The notes: generated by a model from the letters alone, not told the origin. 64,000 nucleotides of DNA from JACMLD01 sp039919885 (GCA_039919885.1 JBDSEV010000057.1:95279-159278); one strand, 5' to 3'. Shown: positions 35,161 to 45,300, counted from the first letter of the stretch. Made by a program: numbers and translations.

Positions 35161-36282
35161 ATGAAGCAATCAACTGAAAATTGGTACCTGGTAAATAATA
35201 TTGATGAACTGGATTCTCCGGTACTGGTGGTATATCCTGACCGGGTGAAAACAAATATTAGCACCGCAGTGGCCATGGTGGATGACGTAAACCGCCTGCG
35301 GCCGCATGTAAAAACCAGCAAGTGCCGTGAGACCATTCAACTTATGATGGCCGCTGGTATTCAAAAATTCAAATGTGCTACCATTGCAGAGGCCGAGACA
35401 TTGGGCATGTGCATGGCGCCAGATGTGCTGCTAGCCTACCAGCCGAACGGTCCAAAACTGCAACGGTTCGTACACGTTATAAAAAAATATACAACTACCA
35501 GTTTTTCCTGCCTTACAGATAACCAACATGCCGCACAGGAAATGGCCGGCGTATTTCATAGTCACGGCCTGGAAGTGCCTGTTTTTATTGATCTGAATGT
35601 TGGCATGAACCGTACGGGTATTGTGCCCGGCAAAGCCGTGGTGGACTTGTATTCATTTTGTAATGCCCTGGCGGGTATTCAGCCGGTTGGGTTGCACGCC
35701 TACGATGGCCATATACGCGATACGGATTTTGCAGAACGCAGGAAGCGATGCGACGAAGTGTTTTCCATTGTTGCGGCCTTGCAACGGGATCTGCTTTCGC
35801 TTGAATTTGCAAAACCAATAATCGTAATGGGCGGGTCGCCTACTTTTTCCATCCATTGTAAAAGATCGGAGATTGAATGCAGTCCGGGTACATTTGTTTA
35901 CTCGGATAAGGGCTATGCCGATCTTTGCCCGGAACAACATTTCCTTCCGGCGGCGCTGGTAATCACGAGGGTCATCTCTATACCTGTAGCGGGCAGAATT
36001 TGTACGGACCTCGGTCATAAATCGATTGCTGCGGAAAACGAATTGAGCCGGCGCGTTTTTTTTCTGAATGCCCCTGGCTTGCAACCTGTTAGCCAGAGTG
36101 AAGAGCACCTGGTACTGGAAGCAGGGAGCGATCATCACTACCAGACCGGTGATGTTTTGTATGGATTGCCGATACATATTTGTCCCACCGTGGCATTGTA
36201 TGAAAGGGCCATCACCATTGAGAATGGACTTGTTACGGGCGAATGGAAGACCATTGCGCGCGACAGGAAACTAGAATCGTAA
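35161..36282 (+). CDS. D-serine dehydratase/D-threonine aldolase-like fold-III PLP enzyme
   Basis: A 373-aa alanine-racemase-fold enzyme. The PLP Lys is Lys51 in LRPHVKTSKC, the family signature. A GMNRTG and LHAYDGHIRD pair follows, then GGSPTFSIH, and His339-x-Cys341 in GLPIHICPTVALYE. In eukaryotic-type D-serine dehydratase a His-x-Cys pair binds zinc needed for beta-elimination; in D-threonine aldolase the second ligand is Asp. The Cys therefore favours dehydratase chemistry (D-serine to pyruvate and ammonia). It follows ridA after 77 nt. A weak hairpin (CACCG/CGGTG) lies just beyond the stop. Threonine or hydroxyaspartate substrates remain possible. Confidence 0.85.
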   Translation: MKQSTENWYLVNNIDELDSPVLVVYPDRVKTNISTAVAMVDDVNRLRPHVKTSKCRETIQLMMAAGIQKFKCATIAEAETLGMCMAPDVLLAYQPNGPKLQRFVHVIKKYTTTSFSCLTDNQHAAQEMAGVFHSHGLEVPVFIDLNVGMNRTGIVPGKAVVDLYSFCNALAGIQPVGLHAYDGHIRDTDFAERRKRCDEVFSIVAALQRDLLSLEFAKPIIVMGGSPTFSIHCKRSEIECSPGTFVYSDKGYADLCPEQHFLPAALVITRVISIPVAGRICTDLGHKSIAAENELSRRVFFLNAPGLQPVSQSEEHLVLEAGSDHHYQTGDVLYGLPIHICPTVALYERAITIENGLVTGEWKTIARDRKLES

Positions 36283-36370
36283 TCAGGAAACACCGCCTTT
36301 CGCCATTTTCGGTGGCGTCGAAAACAGGTGCTGTAATACGGATCAACCTTAACCAGACCGGCCTGCCTGA

Positions 36371-36402
36371 TTTTCCGTAATGAACGTTAACGCTTATCTT
36401 TA
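36371..36402 (+). promoter_or_regulatory. Promoter of the small lipoprotein gene
   Basis: TTTTC (36371-36375), 19-nt spacer and TATCTTTA (36395-36402). It places transcription start near 36409, after the GTG at 36407, which supports the later ATG at 36458 as the start. Confidence 0.45.
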
Positions 36403-36457
36403 AAAAGTGAACTTATACAGACCAGTACCAAATTGTTACGACAGGTTTTTAACCTGG

Positions 36458-36811
36458 ATGGTCTGTTTTTATTTTTTATTAAGTGCATTGGCCTGTTCTG
36501 GCCATACCGGTAAATCTTCAGTTGCTCAACAACAACAAGTAGCCACTTGCCAGATTTACACAAATAAGCAGCACAACACAAAGCGGGTTGTTTCATACAT
36601 AAAAGCAGGAACGCGGTTAACGGCAATCAAAGCTGTGGACGGGCATGCCGCGTATAAATTTGCATTAAGAAACTATAATAATTTTATCCGGGTAAAACTT
36701 GTTGCTGCCCGCAGCAAATGCATTCCTACCCGTTCTGCACTGCTGGTTACGCGCAAACTGTTTATTCCCGCAAAGGCAATTGAAGCACCCTTTCTTGCCG
36801 TTGGAGCGTAG
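36458..36811 (+). CDS. Small predicted lipoprotein of unknown function
   Basis: I do not recognise the family. From the ATG at 36458 the product is 117 aa with a lipoprotein signal (MVCFYFLLSALACSG, lipobox LALAC-like, Cys near residue 13), then a Gln-rich linker and a basic domain of about 85 residues with two further Cys (VATCQIY, RSKCIPT) that could form a disulfide. An in-frame GTG at 36407 would add 17 residues but lies ahead of the expected transcript start. It has its own promoter-like sequence and is separate from the D-serine-type operon. It could be a non-conserved ORF. Confidence 0.4.
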   Translation: MVCFYFLLSALACSGHTGKSSVAQQQQVATCQIYTNKQHNTKRVVSYIKAGTRLTAIKAVDGHAAYKFALRNYNNFIRVKLVAARSKCIPTRSALLVTRKLFIPAKAIEAPFLAVGA

Positions 36812-36899
36812 TCCATCTTGTGCCAGTTAAGCTGGCTTCCCCTTCATTTTACAAAAATTTATCACGCCTTTGCCGGCGATGGTATTAACATTTACATGT

Positions 36900-37088
36900 A
36901 TGAAATACCTGAAAAAAATATTTAAATTTTTTGGGCTGTTATTGTTCGGGTGCATGTTTGCACTATGTATGGTTGTGGGCGTTGTGCCCATCATTCCAAA
37001 AAGGAAAGAGCAATTCTCCATTGAAATAAAAATGGAAAATATTGAAACGGAAACCCATCATACAGCAAACTTTGTGCAGCCTGAATAG
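36900..37088 (+). CDS. Short single-span membrane protein, 62 aa
   Basis: Unknown family. From ATG 36900 the product is a basic start (MKYLKKIFKFF), one hydrophobic segment (about 10-35; LLLFGCMFALCMVVGVVPIIP), then a short hydrophilic tail (KRKEQFSIEIKMENIETETHH). This looks like a small tethered inner-membrane protein; such genes are often missed. An ATG at 36870 would extend it by ten residues lacking positive charge. No operon partner is clear. Coding status rests on the membrane-protein-like layout only. Confidence 0.45.
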   Translation: MKYLKKIFKFFGLLLFGCMFALCMVVGVVPIIPKRKEQFSIEIKMENIETETHHTANFVQPE

Positions 37089-37197
37089 CCGGATGGTATA
37101 ATATAGAATAAAATCAAGCCGTGGGACTAGGTGAGTTGTATGCGGAAATAATCTTTTAAATAAGAATTCACGGAATACCTGGCAGACCGTCTTTTAA

Positions 37198-37216
37198 AAA
37201 ACCTATCTTAGGTTTT
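37198..37216. promoter_or_regulatory. Palindrome in the asparaginase promoter region
   Basis: AAAACCTA-tct-TAGGTTTT is a perfect 8-bp inverted repeat 13 nt before the ATG at 37230. A TATTTG-containing -7-like sequence follows it. It may be an operator or a leader hairpin. Confidence 0.35.
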
Positions 37217-37229
37217 ATAAATATTTGCT

Positions 37230-38273
37230 ATGTTCAACCGGAGGAAATTTCTGCAATCGTCTTTATTTAGTTCCGTGGCTTTGTTATTTAATAAAAAAAT
37301 GATTGCGGCGGAACCGCCCTCCATCGTTGTAACCGGTAAGCCCATTGTAATTTCTACCTGGGATGCGGGACTGGCCGCCAACAAGGGCGCCTGGCAAATT
37401 TTGGGCAAAGGGGGCCGTGCGCTCGATGCCGTAGAAGCAGGCGTAATGGTAACCGAATCCGAACAAAGCTGTTGTGTTGGATTGGGCGCTAACCCGGACA
37501 GGGACGGTTTTGTAACACTTGATGCCTGTATCATGGATGAAAATTTTAATTGCGGCAGCGTAGCTTTTCTTGAAAGAATAAAACATCCTGTTTCCGTAGC
37601 AAGGCGCGTTATGGAAAAGACGCCCCATGTGATGCTGGTGGGCAGCGGCGCGCAGCAATTTGCCGTATCGGAAGGTTTTCCGCTGGAAGAACAAAAGCTA
37701 AGTGAAGATGCAAAAAAAGCGTACGAGAACTGGTTAAAAAGTGCAGAATATAAACCTGTTATAAATGTAGAAAACGCAACGTCCTGGCAAGGGCCCTTTG
37801 CACCGGCAAGGCTACAAAATGGTGAATGGAACCACGATACGATTGGCATGGTAGCGATGGATACCAGCGGAAACCTGAGCGGCAGCTGCACCACCAGTGG
37901 AATGGGTTTTAAAATGCGCGGCAGGCTGGGGGATTCACCCATAATTGGTGCGGGACTTTATGTAGACAATGAAGTGGGCGCCGTAACGTCAACCGGTCAG
38001 GGAGAAGACGTGATCCGGATATGCGGATCCCATACCGTAATAGAATACATGCGGCAGGGCCTTTCCCCGGAAATGGCCTGCAAAAAAGCAGTGCAACGCG
38101 TAATTAAAATAAAAGGGGATAAGGCAAAAGAAATACAGGTTGCTTTCCTGGCACTGAACAAAAAAGGAGAAGTGGGCGCTTATGCCATTCACAAAGGATT
38201 TAGTTATGCCGTTAAATCCAATGCCGGGGAACAACTGGTAAAAGCAAAGTACTTTATGGAAACGCCCGCTTAG
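37230..38273 (+). CDS. Glycosylasparaginase (N4-(beta-N-acetylglucosaminyl)-L-asparaginase)
   Basis: A 347-aa Ntn hydrolase that cleaves the GlcNAc-Asn bond of N-linked glycopeptides. The self-cleavage site is HDT: Thr204 in EWNHDTIGMVAMD becomes the N-terminal nucleophile of the beta chain, followed by GSCTTSGMGFKMRGRLGDSPIIGAGLYVDN, the substrate-binding part typical of the family. The N-terminus (NRRKFLQSSLFSSVALLF) is a twin-arginine-like signal, so it is exported folded. Length is normal. cutC follows after 39 nt. The enzyme could work with surface glycan foraging, although no other N-glycan genes adjoin it. Confidence 0.95.
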   Translation: MFNRRKFLQSSLFSSVALLFNKKMIAAEPPSIVVTGKPIVISTWDAGLAANKGAWQILGKGGRALDAVEAGVMVTESEQSCCVGLGANPDRDGFVTLDACIMDENFNCGSVAFLERIKHPVSVARRVMEKTPHVMLVGSGAQQFAVSEGFPLEEQKLSEDAKKAYENWLKSAEYKPVINVENATSWQGPFAPARLQNGEWNHDTIGMVAMDTSGNLSGSCTTSGMGFKMRGRLGDSPIIGAGLYVDNEVGAVTSTGQGEDVIRICGSHTVIEYMRQGLSPEMACKKAVQRVIKIKGDKAKEIQVAFLALNKKGEVGAYAIHKGFSYAVKSNAGEQLVKAKYFMETPA

Positions 38274-38312
38274 GGCTACCGATGTTAATGGCAGATAAAT
38301 AAACAACAACAC

Positions 38313-39065
38313 ATGTCTTTTACACTTGAAATATGCTGCTACAATTACCAGTCCTGCATTATTGCTGCGCAGAATGGTGCTGACCGTATAGAATTGTGTG
38401 CCGATGCTGCAGAAGGCGGAACTACGCCCGGGTACGGAACCATTAAACTGGTAAAGGAAAAAGCAGGCATCGATCTCTTCCCGATTATCCGGCCGCGTGG
38501 CGGGGATTTTTTTTACAATGAAGAAGAGTTCATCGTAATGAAAAGCGAAGTGCTCCTGTGCAAAGAATTAGGGTGCGAAGGCGTGGTGATTGGCATGCTG
38601 CAGCAGGATGGAAGCATCGACAAGGAACATTGCAAAAAGCTGGTAGCGCTTGCTTACCCGATGAGTGTTACTTTTCACCGGGCGTTCGACCGGGCCAACA
38701 ATCCTTTTGAAGCGCTTGAAGCGATAATAGAAATAGGCTGCGACCGCGTACTTACATCGGGGCATAAGCCGGCCGCCATTGAGGGGGCGCAGCTTTTAGA
38801 TGAACTCATACGCCAGGCCAACGATAGGATCATTGTTATGCCGGGCGCGGGTATTCGGTCCGCAAATATTACCGAGGTTGCAAAAAAAACCGGTGCAGTA
38901 GAATTTCATTCTTCGGCGGCGGTGAAGCTGGACAGCAGTATGCTGTTTGTAAATACCGGTATGCAAGAAAACCTGCAAACCATTGTTGCCGATAAAGAAG
39001 AGATCCTTGGTATGCGGGAAAAGCTTGCCGCTTATTTTTCAACTGATGCGGCTGCGGCTTCCTAA
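38313..39065 (+). CDS. cutC: CutC family protein
   Basis: A 250-aa TIM-barrel protein of the CutC family: LEICCYNYQSCIIAAQNGADRIELCADAAEGGTTPGYGTI, FPIIRPRGGDFFYNEEE, VTFHRAFDRANNPFEALE, and RVLTSGHKPAAIEGAQLL are all diagnostic. CutC was named for copper homeostasis in E. coli, but the biochemical role is uncertain and many members probably do something else. It has no signal and is cytoplasmic. It sits 39 nt after the glycosylasparaginase gene on the same strand, an order seen in other Bacteroidota, so the two are probably cotranscribed. Confidence 0.95.
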   Translation: MSFTLEICCYNYQSCIIAAQNGADRIELCADAAEGGTTPGYGTIKLVKEKAGIDLFPIIRPRGGDFFYNEEEFIVMKSEVLLCKELGCEGVVIGMLQQDGSIDKEHCKKLVALAYPMSVTFHRAFDRANNPFEALEAIIEIGCDRVLTSGHKPAAIEGAQLLDELIRQANDRIIVMPGAGIRSANITEVAKKTGAVEFHSSAAVKLDSSMLFVNTGMQENLQTIVADKEEILGMREKLAAYFSTDAAAAS

Positions 39066-39278
39066 GACCCGGCATAGGCGTATAATGAGCATCCCATCAT
39101 GCGCAGCCATTGAACACCGGAATGACTACGCTTGGTCCACTACGGATTCACCCTTGCTAAAATCGCCATAGCTGCACTGCTATTTTTTAGGCAAACGAAT
39201 TTGTCCATTGGGCATAATCTCTGGCCTCATAAAACAACTGCCGGTTAGCAATTGTCCGTTGGCATTGATGGTAAATTA

Positions 39279-40823
39279 TCAGCTCAGGTCTTCGTTATCG
39301 AAATCCGTTTCACTGCTGAAGCTGCCCGTGCCCAGGTTTACCATTGAACCGATGAGATCTTTAAACTCGATGCGGTTTTCAACCACCTTTTTACTTATCA
39401 GGGAATAAGATGCCAGTCCATGAAGCACAAACTCCATTAAGAGCGCGGCCTCCATTTCATTGGCATGCGGAAAATATTTTTTTACGATGGCATGCAGCCC
39501 ATCTACTTTGTACAATTCAATCAGTTTGCTTTTATCTGTTAAACCAAAAGGAATGTCTGTAGCATTACCGGCATCAAACCACCGGCTGATGGATTTATAC
39601 GGATTTTCGGGTTCTTTGGCAGATTCCTTACCACTGGTCCGGCGTTTTTTAAACGTTTCGGGATTGGGAAAAAATTGCACGAACTGCGTTCGCACGGCCT
39701 TGTCCATTAAATTCATCGCTACCTGGAAAGGTCCCTCCTGTTCACCTTCATACACCAGTTCAATTTTGCCGGTGATGGAAGGGATGATGCCTGCCAGGTC
39801 GCTGATCCATACCTGTGTTTGTTTCTCATTGTTGAGAATGGCCCGTCTTTCTGCTGCGCTCACTGCATTTTCAAAAGCGGCTATGGTTAACCGTGCGGAA
39901 ACACCACTCTTCTTGTCAACATATTCATTGTTCCTTGCTTCAAACGCTACTTGCTCAATCAGGCGTTTTACGAGGTCGCTTATTTTAACACGATCTTTTT
40001 GATCGGCATGTATTGCTGCTTCCTGTTCTGTAATGGCCAGCGAAGTTTCGAGCGTTTTTGGGTAGTGGGTTAATATCTGGCTTTCAATACGGTCTTTTAA
40101 CGGCGTTACAATTGATCCGCGGTTGGTATAATCTTCCGGATTAGCGGTAAAAACAAACAGGATGTCGAGCGGCAAACGCAGCTTGAACCCGCGTATCTGG
40201 ATGTCACCTTCTTCCAGGATATTGAAGAGTGCCACCTGTATGCGTGCCTGTAAATCCGGTATTTCATTGATAACAAAAATGCATCGGTTGCTTTTGGGAA
40301 TGATACCATAATGAATTACCCTTTCATCCGCAAAACTGAGGCGCAGGTTGGCTGCCTTGATGGGATCAATGTCGCCAATAAGATCGGCTACACTTACATC
40401 CGGGGTAGCCAGTTTTTCGCCATAACGTTCACTGCGGTGCAGCCAGCTGATGGGTGTCTCGTCTCCGTGCGCAGTAAGCTGGTCGGTGGCATATTTAGAA
40501 ATAGGTTTAAACGGATCGTCATTTATTTCACTGCCAGTAACAAACGGCACCCATTCATCCAGTAATTGCGTCATTTGCCTGGCCATACGTGTCTTTGCTT
40601 GTCCGCGTAAACCAAGAAATAATATATTGTGTTTGCTCAACAAAGCCCTTTCCGTATCTGGTATTACAGAATCTTCGTAACCAAGTATGCCTGGAAAAGT
40701 AGCTTCTTTGCTCTTCAGTTTTACAATCAGGTTGGTGCGTATTTCTTCTTTTACTGATTTAGGCTGGTAACCACTTTTCTTCAATTGGCCCAATGTTGTA
40801 ATTTTCTTAATATCCATTTTCAA
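39279..40823 (-). CDS. MoxR/ChlI-like AAA+ ATPase
   Basis: A 514-aa AAA+ protein of the magnesium-chelatase subunit I type. The P-loop reads GLRGQAKTRMARQM (Ala where a Gly is usual before the Lys), and the Walker B reads IFVINEIPDLQARIQVALFNILEEGDIQIRG (Asn in place of the usual Asp). FTANPEDYTNRGSIVTPLKDRIESQI is the sensor 1/arginine-finger region. It pairs with the VWA-domain gene 139 nt upstream on the same strand, the usual ATPase/VWA chaperone pair. Chlorophyll or cobalamin genes are absent, so this is probably a general protein-remodelling or metal-insertion module. Start at ATG 40823. Confidence 0.92.
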   Translation of the reverse strand: MKMDIKKITTLGQLKKSGYQPKSVKEEIRTNLIVKLKSKEATFPGILGYEDSVIPDTERALLSKHNILFLGLRGQAKTRMARQMTQLLDEWVPFVTGSEINDDPFKPISKYATDQLTAHGDETPISWLHRSERYGEKLATPDVSVADLIGDIDPIKAANLRLSFADERVIHYGIIPKSNRCIFVINEIPDLQARIQVALFNILEEGDIQIRGFKLRLPLDILFVFTANPEDYTNRGSIVTPLKDRIESQILTHYPKTLETSLAITEQEAAIHADQKDRVKISDLVKRLIEQVAFEARNNEYVDKKSGVSARLTIAAFENAVSAAERRAILNNEKQTQVWISDLAGIIPSITGKIELVYEGEQEGPFQVAMNLMDKAVRTQFVQFFPNPETFKKRRTSGKESAKEPENPYKSISRWFDAGNATDIPFGLTDKSKLIELYKVDGLHAIVKKYFPHANEMEAALLMEFVLHGLASYSLISKKVVENRIEFKDLIGSMVNLGTGSFSSETDFDNEDLS

Positions 40824-40962
40824 TTTTTAATAATCTTTTTTATTTTACGCGGCGTACGCAGCGGTACGGCGGCGTTTTTATATTTGTTGGTTGTTACTGA
40901 TCGGATAAAGCGCTGCGGATCTTTGCATCCGACGCTGCGGTGTGTCTGCGTGTGAAAATGTT

Positions 40963-42060
40963 TTAATAAACTGTTTTCCTTTTCCCGCTTTCAAAATCCT
41001 TAAAAATAAATGCACCCAGTCCGTCCAGCGAAGCAAAAAACGCCTTACCATTATTGGTTTCGGTAAATTCATTTACAAAACGCTGCAGGTAAGGATCTGA
41101 GGCAATCATAAAAGTAGTAATGGGTATCTTCAGCTTTTTGCATTGCGCAGCAAGGTTGAGGCAGCGAGAGGTAATCTTCCTGTCTAACCCAAAACTATTC
41201 TTATAATATTTCTTACCCACTTTTAAACAGGTAGGTTTGCCATCGGTAATCATGAAAATCTGCTTATTGGGGTTTCTGCGTCTTCTTAGCGTATCCATGG
41301 CCAACTCAAGACCCGCCACCGTATTGGTGTGGTAAGGCCCAACCTGCAGGTAAGGCAAATCTTTTATTTCTACCGGCCAGGCATCGTTGCCAAATACAAC
41401 AATATCCAAAGTATCCTTGGGGTATTTAGTGGTAATCAGCTCACTCAGCGCCATGGCTACTTTTTTAGCTGGTGTAATCCTGTCTTCTCCATACAAAATC
41501 ATGGAATGGGAGATGTCTATCATCAGCACGGTAGAGGTCTGCGATTTGAAATCCGTTTCACGAATTTGCAAGTCATCTTCCTGCATGTGAAAACTGTCGA
41601 GCCCATGGTTAATCTGTGCGTTGCGGATGGATTCGGTAAAATCTATTTGTTCCAGCATGTCACCAAACTGGTAGGGCCTGCTATCGGGGCTCATTTCATC
41701 GCCCTGACCTGGTTTGCGGGTATTGTGATCGCCCTGTTTGCTTTTTTTTAGTTTGCCGAAGATTTCTTCCAGGCTTTTTTTCCGTATACCCTGTTCTGTT
41801 TTTGCGGTTATCTTTATTTCACCAGTTTGCTTGTTTTCATCCAGGTATCCTTTTTGTTTCAGTTCATCAATAAAATCACCCATGCCATAATCAGGGTTTG
41901 TTAGCTCAAACTGCCTGTCCAGTTCGTTAAGCCACTGCAAAGCTTCGCCCACATCGCCACTTGTATAGGTAAGTAGTTGCAGGAACAATTCCATCAGTTT
42001 CTCGAAGGGTGTTTTGTCCTCCTGGCTGGCATCAAATTTTGAAAAGAAATAGCCTCTCAT
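40963..42060 (-). CDS. VWA-domain protein, partner of the AAA+ ATPase
   Basis: A 365-aa cytoplasmic protein. The C-terminal half (about 165-350) is a von Willebrand A domain with the metal site DISHSMILYG (DxSxS) and a later MITDGKPTCLKVG; the N-terminal half is helical (WLNELDRQFELTNPDYGMGDFIDELKQKGYL). It resembles ChlD/BchD-like VWA subunits that act with MoxR or ChlI ATPases. The ATPase gene follows at 139 nt, with GC-rich repeats of CGCTGCGG between them. The pair is likely a chaperone complex; the client is unknown. Confidence 0.9.
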   Translation of the reverse strand: MRGYFFSKFDASQEDKTPFEKLMELFLQLLTYTSGDVGEALQWLNELDRQFELTNPDYGMGDFIDELKQKGYLDENKQTGEIKITAKTEQGIRKKSLEEIFGKLKKSKQGDHNTRKPGQGDEMSPDSRPYQFGDMLEQIDFTESIRNAQINHGLDSFHMQEDDLQIRETDFKSQTSTVLMIDISHSMILYGEDRITPAKKVAMALSELITTKYPKDTLDIVVFGNDAWPVEIKDLPYLQVGPYHTNTVAGLELAMDTLRRRRNPNKQIFMITDGKPTCLKVGKKYYKNSFGLDRKITSRCLNLAAQCKKLKIPITTFMIASDPYLQRFVNEFTETNNGKAFFASLDGLGAFIFKDFESGKRKTVY

Positions 42061-42255
42061 ATACTGTAATTTACAACTTTTGCTACTGCGGGTCTGCCAA
42101 ATAATACCTTAAAAAATTAAAAAATCGGGTTGATTTGTTTACCAGGCAGCACTAAAAACTTATTTTTTACGCTTTATCGTGGACCGGCCATTCAACATTT
42201 GTGAATAAAGCCAACCATGCAGACATTATAACAACGTAAATGTAAATTGGTTGCA

Positions 42256-42290
42256 TAAAAAAACCCCACGCAATGGTGGGGTTTTTGAAT
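42256..42290 (-). terminator. Rho-independent terminator after the DUF2723 gene
   Basis: CCCCAC / GTGGGG stem extended by A-T pairs with a 6-nt loop (GCAATG side) and a T7 run on the - strand (42257-42263); it also has T5 on the + strand, so it may work in both directions. It lies 12 nt beyond the DUF2723 stop codon. Confidence 0.88.
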
Positions 42291-42302
42291 AGTATCCGAT
42301 GG

Positions 42303-45300
42303 TTATTTATCAAGCGTCTTTTTGTTTTTGTCGTTGCTGTCAATAGCGCTACTGATTATTTTTTCCAGTTCAGCATTGCCCCCGCTTAAGGTACTGCCCT
42401 TGTACTGCCCTTCCAGCATCGACAACATTTGCTGCATTTGCTGCGTGCCCTGCACTTCCTGCTGCATGGCTTGTTGCTTGCCTTCTGGTAAAGTCTGGTA
42501 ATATTTCATCTGCTGGTCAAGATCCTTGTGGAGTGCTTTGGATACATGGTCAGCGAGTTGCTTATAATCTGATTTGAAACAGGCTTCCAAAAAGCGCAGT
42601 GTAAAGTAATTGTGCTGGTTGTTTTTACTCACCATGGCGTACGGCATGTTTTCTTCCAGGATGTGCTTGTCCGCAATATCCAGCAGCTTTTTGGCTTCTT
42701 CTTTTTTACCAATCTCTGCCATCCCTGCTGCGCCATCGGCATACGCACCACGGATGCTGTTTAGGTGCACACGGTTTTGCTCATCAAAATAAACGCCTTT
42801 TTTATCCGCACTGCCAAAAGCATATTTGTGTAAAAGTTTGTCAACCACCCATTCTATATTGATACCGGTATTGTTTTTTACAGGCACCAGGCGATAGGTG
42901 AGGCCATCTTTACGCAGGTAATTTGCCAAGCCAAGTTCCTGACCGGTGTACGGAGCAGTGAAATAGATAGGCCTTTTCCATTTGTTGGCGGCAATGATAT
43001 TGATGATGGCGAGGTCATTCTTGAACAGGACATTTTTCTCTTTTTTCAGTTCAAAATCCACCTCGCTGGCAACCGTATCGGTTGCGTTTACGGTTCCATT
43101 GGCCCGCACGGTTTTCTCATCTACCGTTAGTTTTAAACGGCGGGTAGGCAGGTAACTCAGGGCTTCACCACCTTCTGTGGTCACTTTTTTGTTGGCGTCA
43201 TCACTACCAACAAAATCCTTCATCAGGGTGTAAGCATCATAATATGCCTCCTGGCTAAGATCTTGTCTTGGGTTGATGTATACGTAATTACGGTTATTGC
43301 CTTCAATTTTCTGCGCGTCCCAGATAACGTCTATCGCATCACTGTTGTTTACCTTGTAGCGCAGTTGATTAATGTACCAGTCGATACCCAGCAGGCTATT
43401 GTTAATCACCCTTACATCTGTCCGGATGCCTTCTACTTCCTGGGCATACCAGAGTGGGTAAGTATCATTATCGCCGTAGGTAAATAAAATGGCGTTGGGC
43501 GCACAGCTTTCCAGGTAATCTTTTGCGAGGTCCCTTGCCAACACCTTCCTGCCCCTGTCGTGGTCGTCCCATTCCTGCTGGCCCATTAGCACCGGCACCG
43601 CCAGCATGCAGGTGCCAAATGCAATAGCCCCGGACACGGTGGCACTTAATTTATTCTGCAACCATTCTTTTACCTGGAGCACGCCGAGCCCAATCCAGAT
43701 GGCAAAAGCATAGAACGAGCCTACATAGGCGTAATCACGTTCCCTTGGCTGGTTGCCCGCCTGGTTGAGGTAAAATACAATAGCCAGGCCCGTAAAGAAA
43801 AACAGCAGGCCGGACACCAGGAAGTCTTTCCTGTTTTTAAAATAATGAAATACCATTCCTATCAGTCCCAGCACAAAAGGAAGACCGTATAGTTTATTAT
43901 TTGCTTTGTTGTGTTTAATGCTGTCGGGCATATTGTCCTGGTCGCCCAGGCCAAGAATATGATTGTCGAAGAAACCGATACCCGTTAGCCAGTTGCCATC
44001 ACGGGGATTGCCCTGCGCAAAACCTTGTATATCGTTCTGTTTGCCTGCAAAGTTCCACAGAAAATACCGGCCATACATCCACGAAAGCTGGTACTGGAAG
44101 AAGAATTGGATGTTGTTGGCAAAGCTCGGTTTTTCTCCTTCTGCGAGGCCGAGGTATTCCTTGTAAAAATTAGCGTGCTGCTGGTCATTGCTGGCATCCC
44201 AGACCCGCGGAAAAATCATCATCTCGTCGGCAGCGTAGACAGGTTTTTGATCGTATCCAATTTCAATATACTTGTTGAGCCCCTTGGTATATTTCATGTC
44301 GGTCTCCGTATATGATTCCGGCCTGGCGGTAAACACCTGTCCGTAAATAAGCGGGAAATCGCCGTATTGGTCACGGCCGAGGTAGCCTACCAATGAATTG
44401 GGGTTGTCTACGTTATACATATCCACCGCAGGATTGGCGTTGGAGCGGATCATGGTGGTAACGTAGGTAGAATAACCAAGCAGCATAAAGGCAAAGCACC
44501 ATACGCCCAGCTTTAGTTTGTGCAACCCGCCTGATTTAAGGAAATACGCGATCAAACCGGCAACACCACCCACCAGTATCACTTTTATAAGCCTGGAACC
44601 AATTTCCGGGGAAGATGTGATAAAGGGGAAAAGCAGCAACAGGCAAAACAGCACCAGGAAAATTGTCAGCTTTGTTTTGTTTACGGCAGATTCTTTAAAA
44701 TTAAGGGCCCACACGAACAGCGCGGCCATTGCAGCAAAATAGAAAATAAACCCGGAGAAAAAAGGCATGTTAAGACCGTTCACAAACCAGATATCAAATT
44801 TGCCTGCACCCGAAACGGTGTACTGTATTACAAATTTTTGTACAAAACCGGTTATCACACAACCGATAAGGAAGGCCCAGAAAGTACCCCAGGGAGTTAC
44901 TTTATAACGTTTAAAGTAATAAATCATTACAATGGCCGGGATGGTTAACAGACCGAGCAGGTGGATACCAATTGACAATCCCATCAGGAAAAAGATAAAT
45001 ACAATCCATTTATCGGCGCCTGGCTGGTCGGCATTGTGTTCCCATTTAAGCATCGCCCAGAAAACAAGCGCGGTAAACAAAGAAGACATACCGTATACCT
45101 CACCTTCTACGGCGCTGAACCAGAAAGAATCACTGAATGTATAGGCCAGCGCACCCACAGTACCAGCAGCCATGATAGAAAAAAGCTGGTCTTTGGTAGG
45201 GTCAATGCTGTTATTGGTGATAACTATTTTTCTTGCGAAGTGGGTAATGCTCCAGAATAAGAAAAGGATGGTAAAACCGCTGGCGAGCGCGGTCATCAGG

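Noticed and set aside
40860..40962. GC-rich repeats (CGCTGCGG) between VWA and ATPase genes considered as a terminator
   Set aside because: The stems do not line up with a T-run, and both genes are co-directional and probably cotranscribed.
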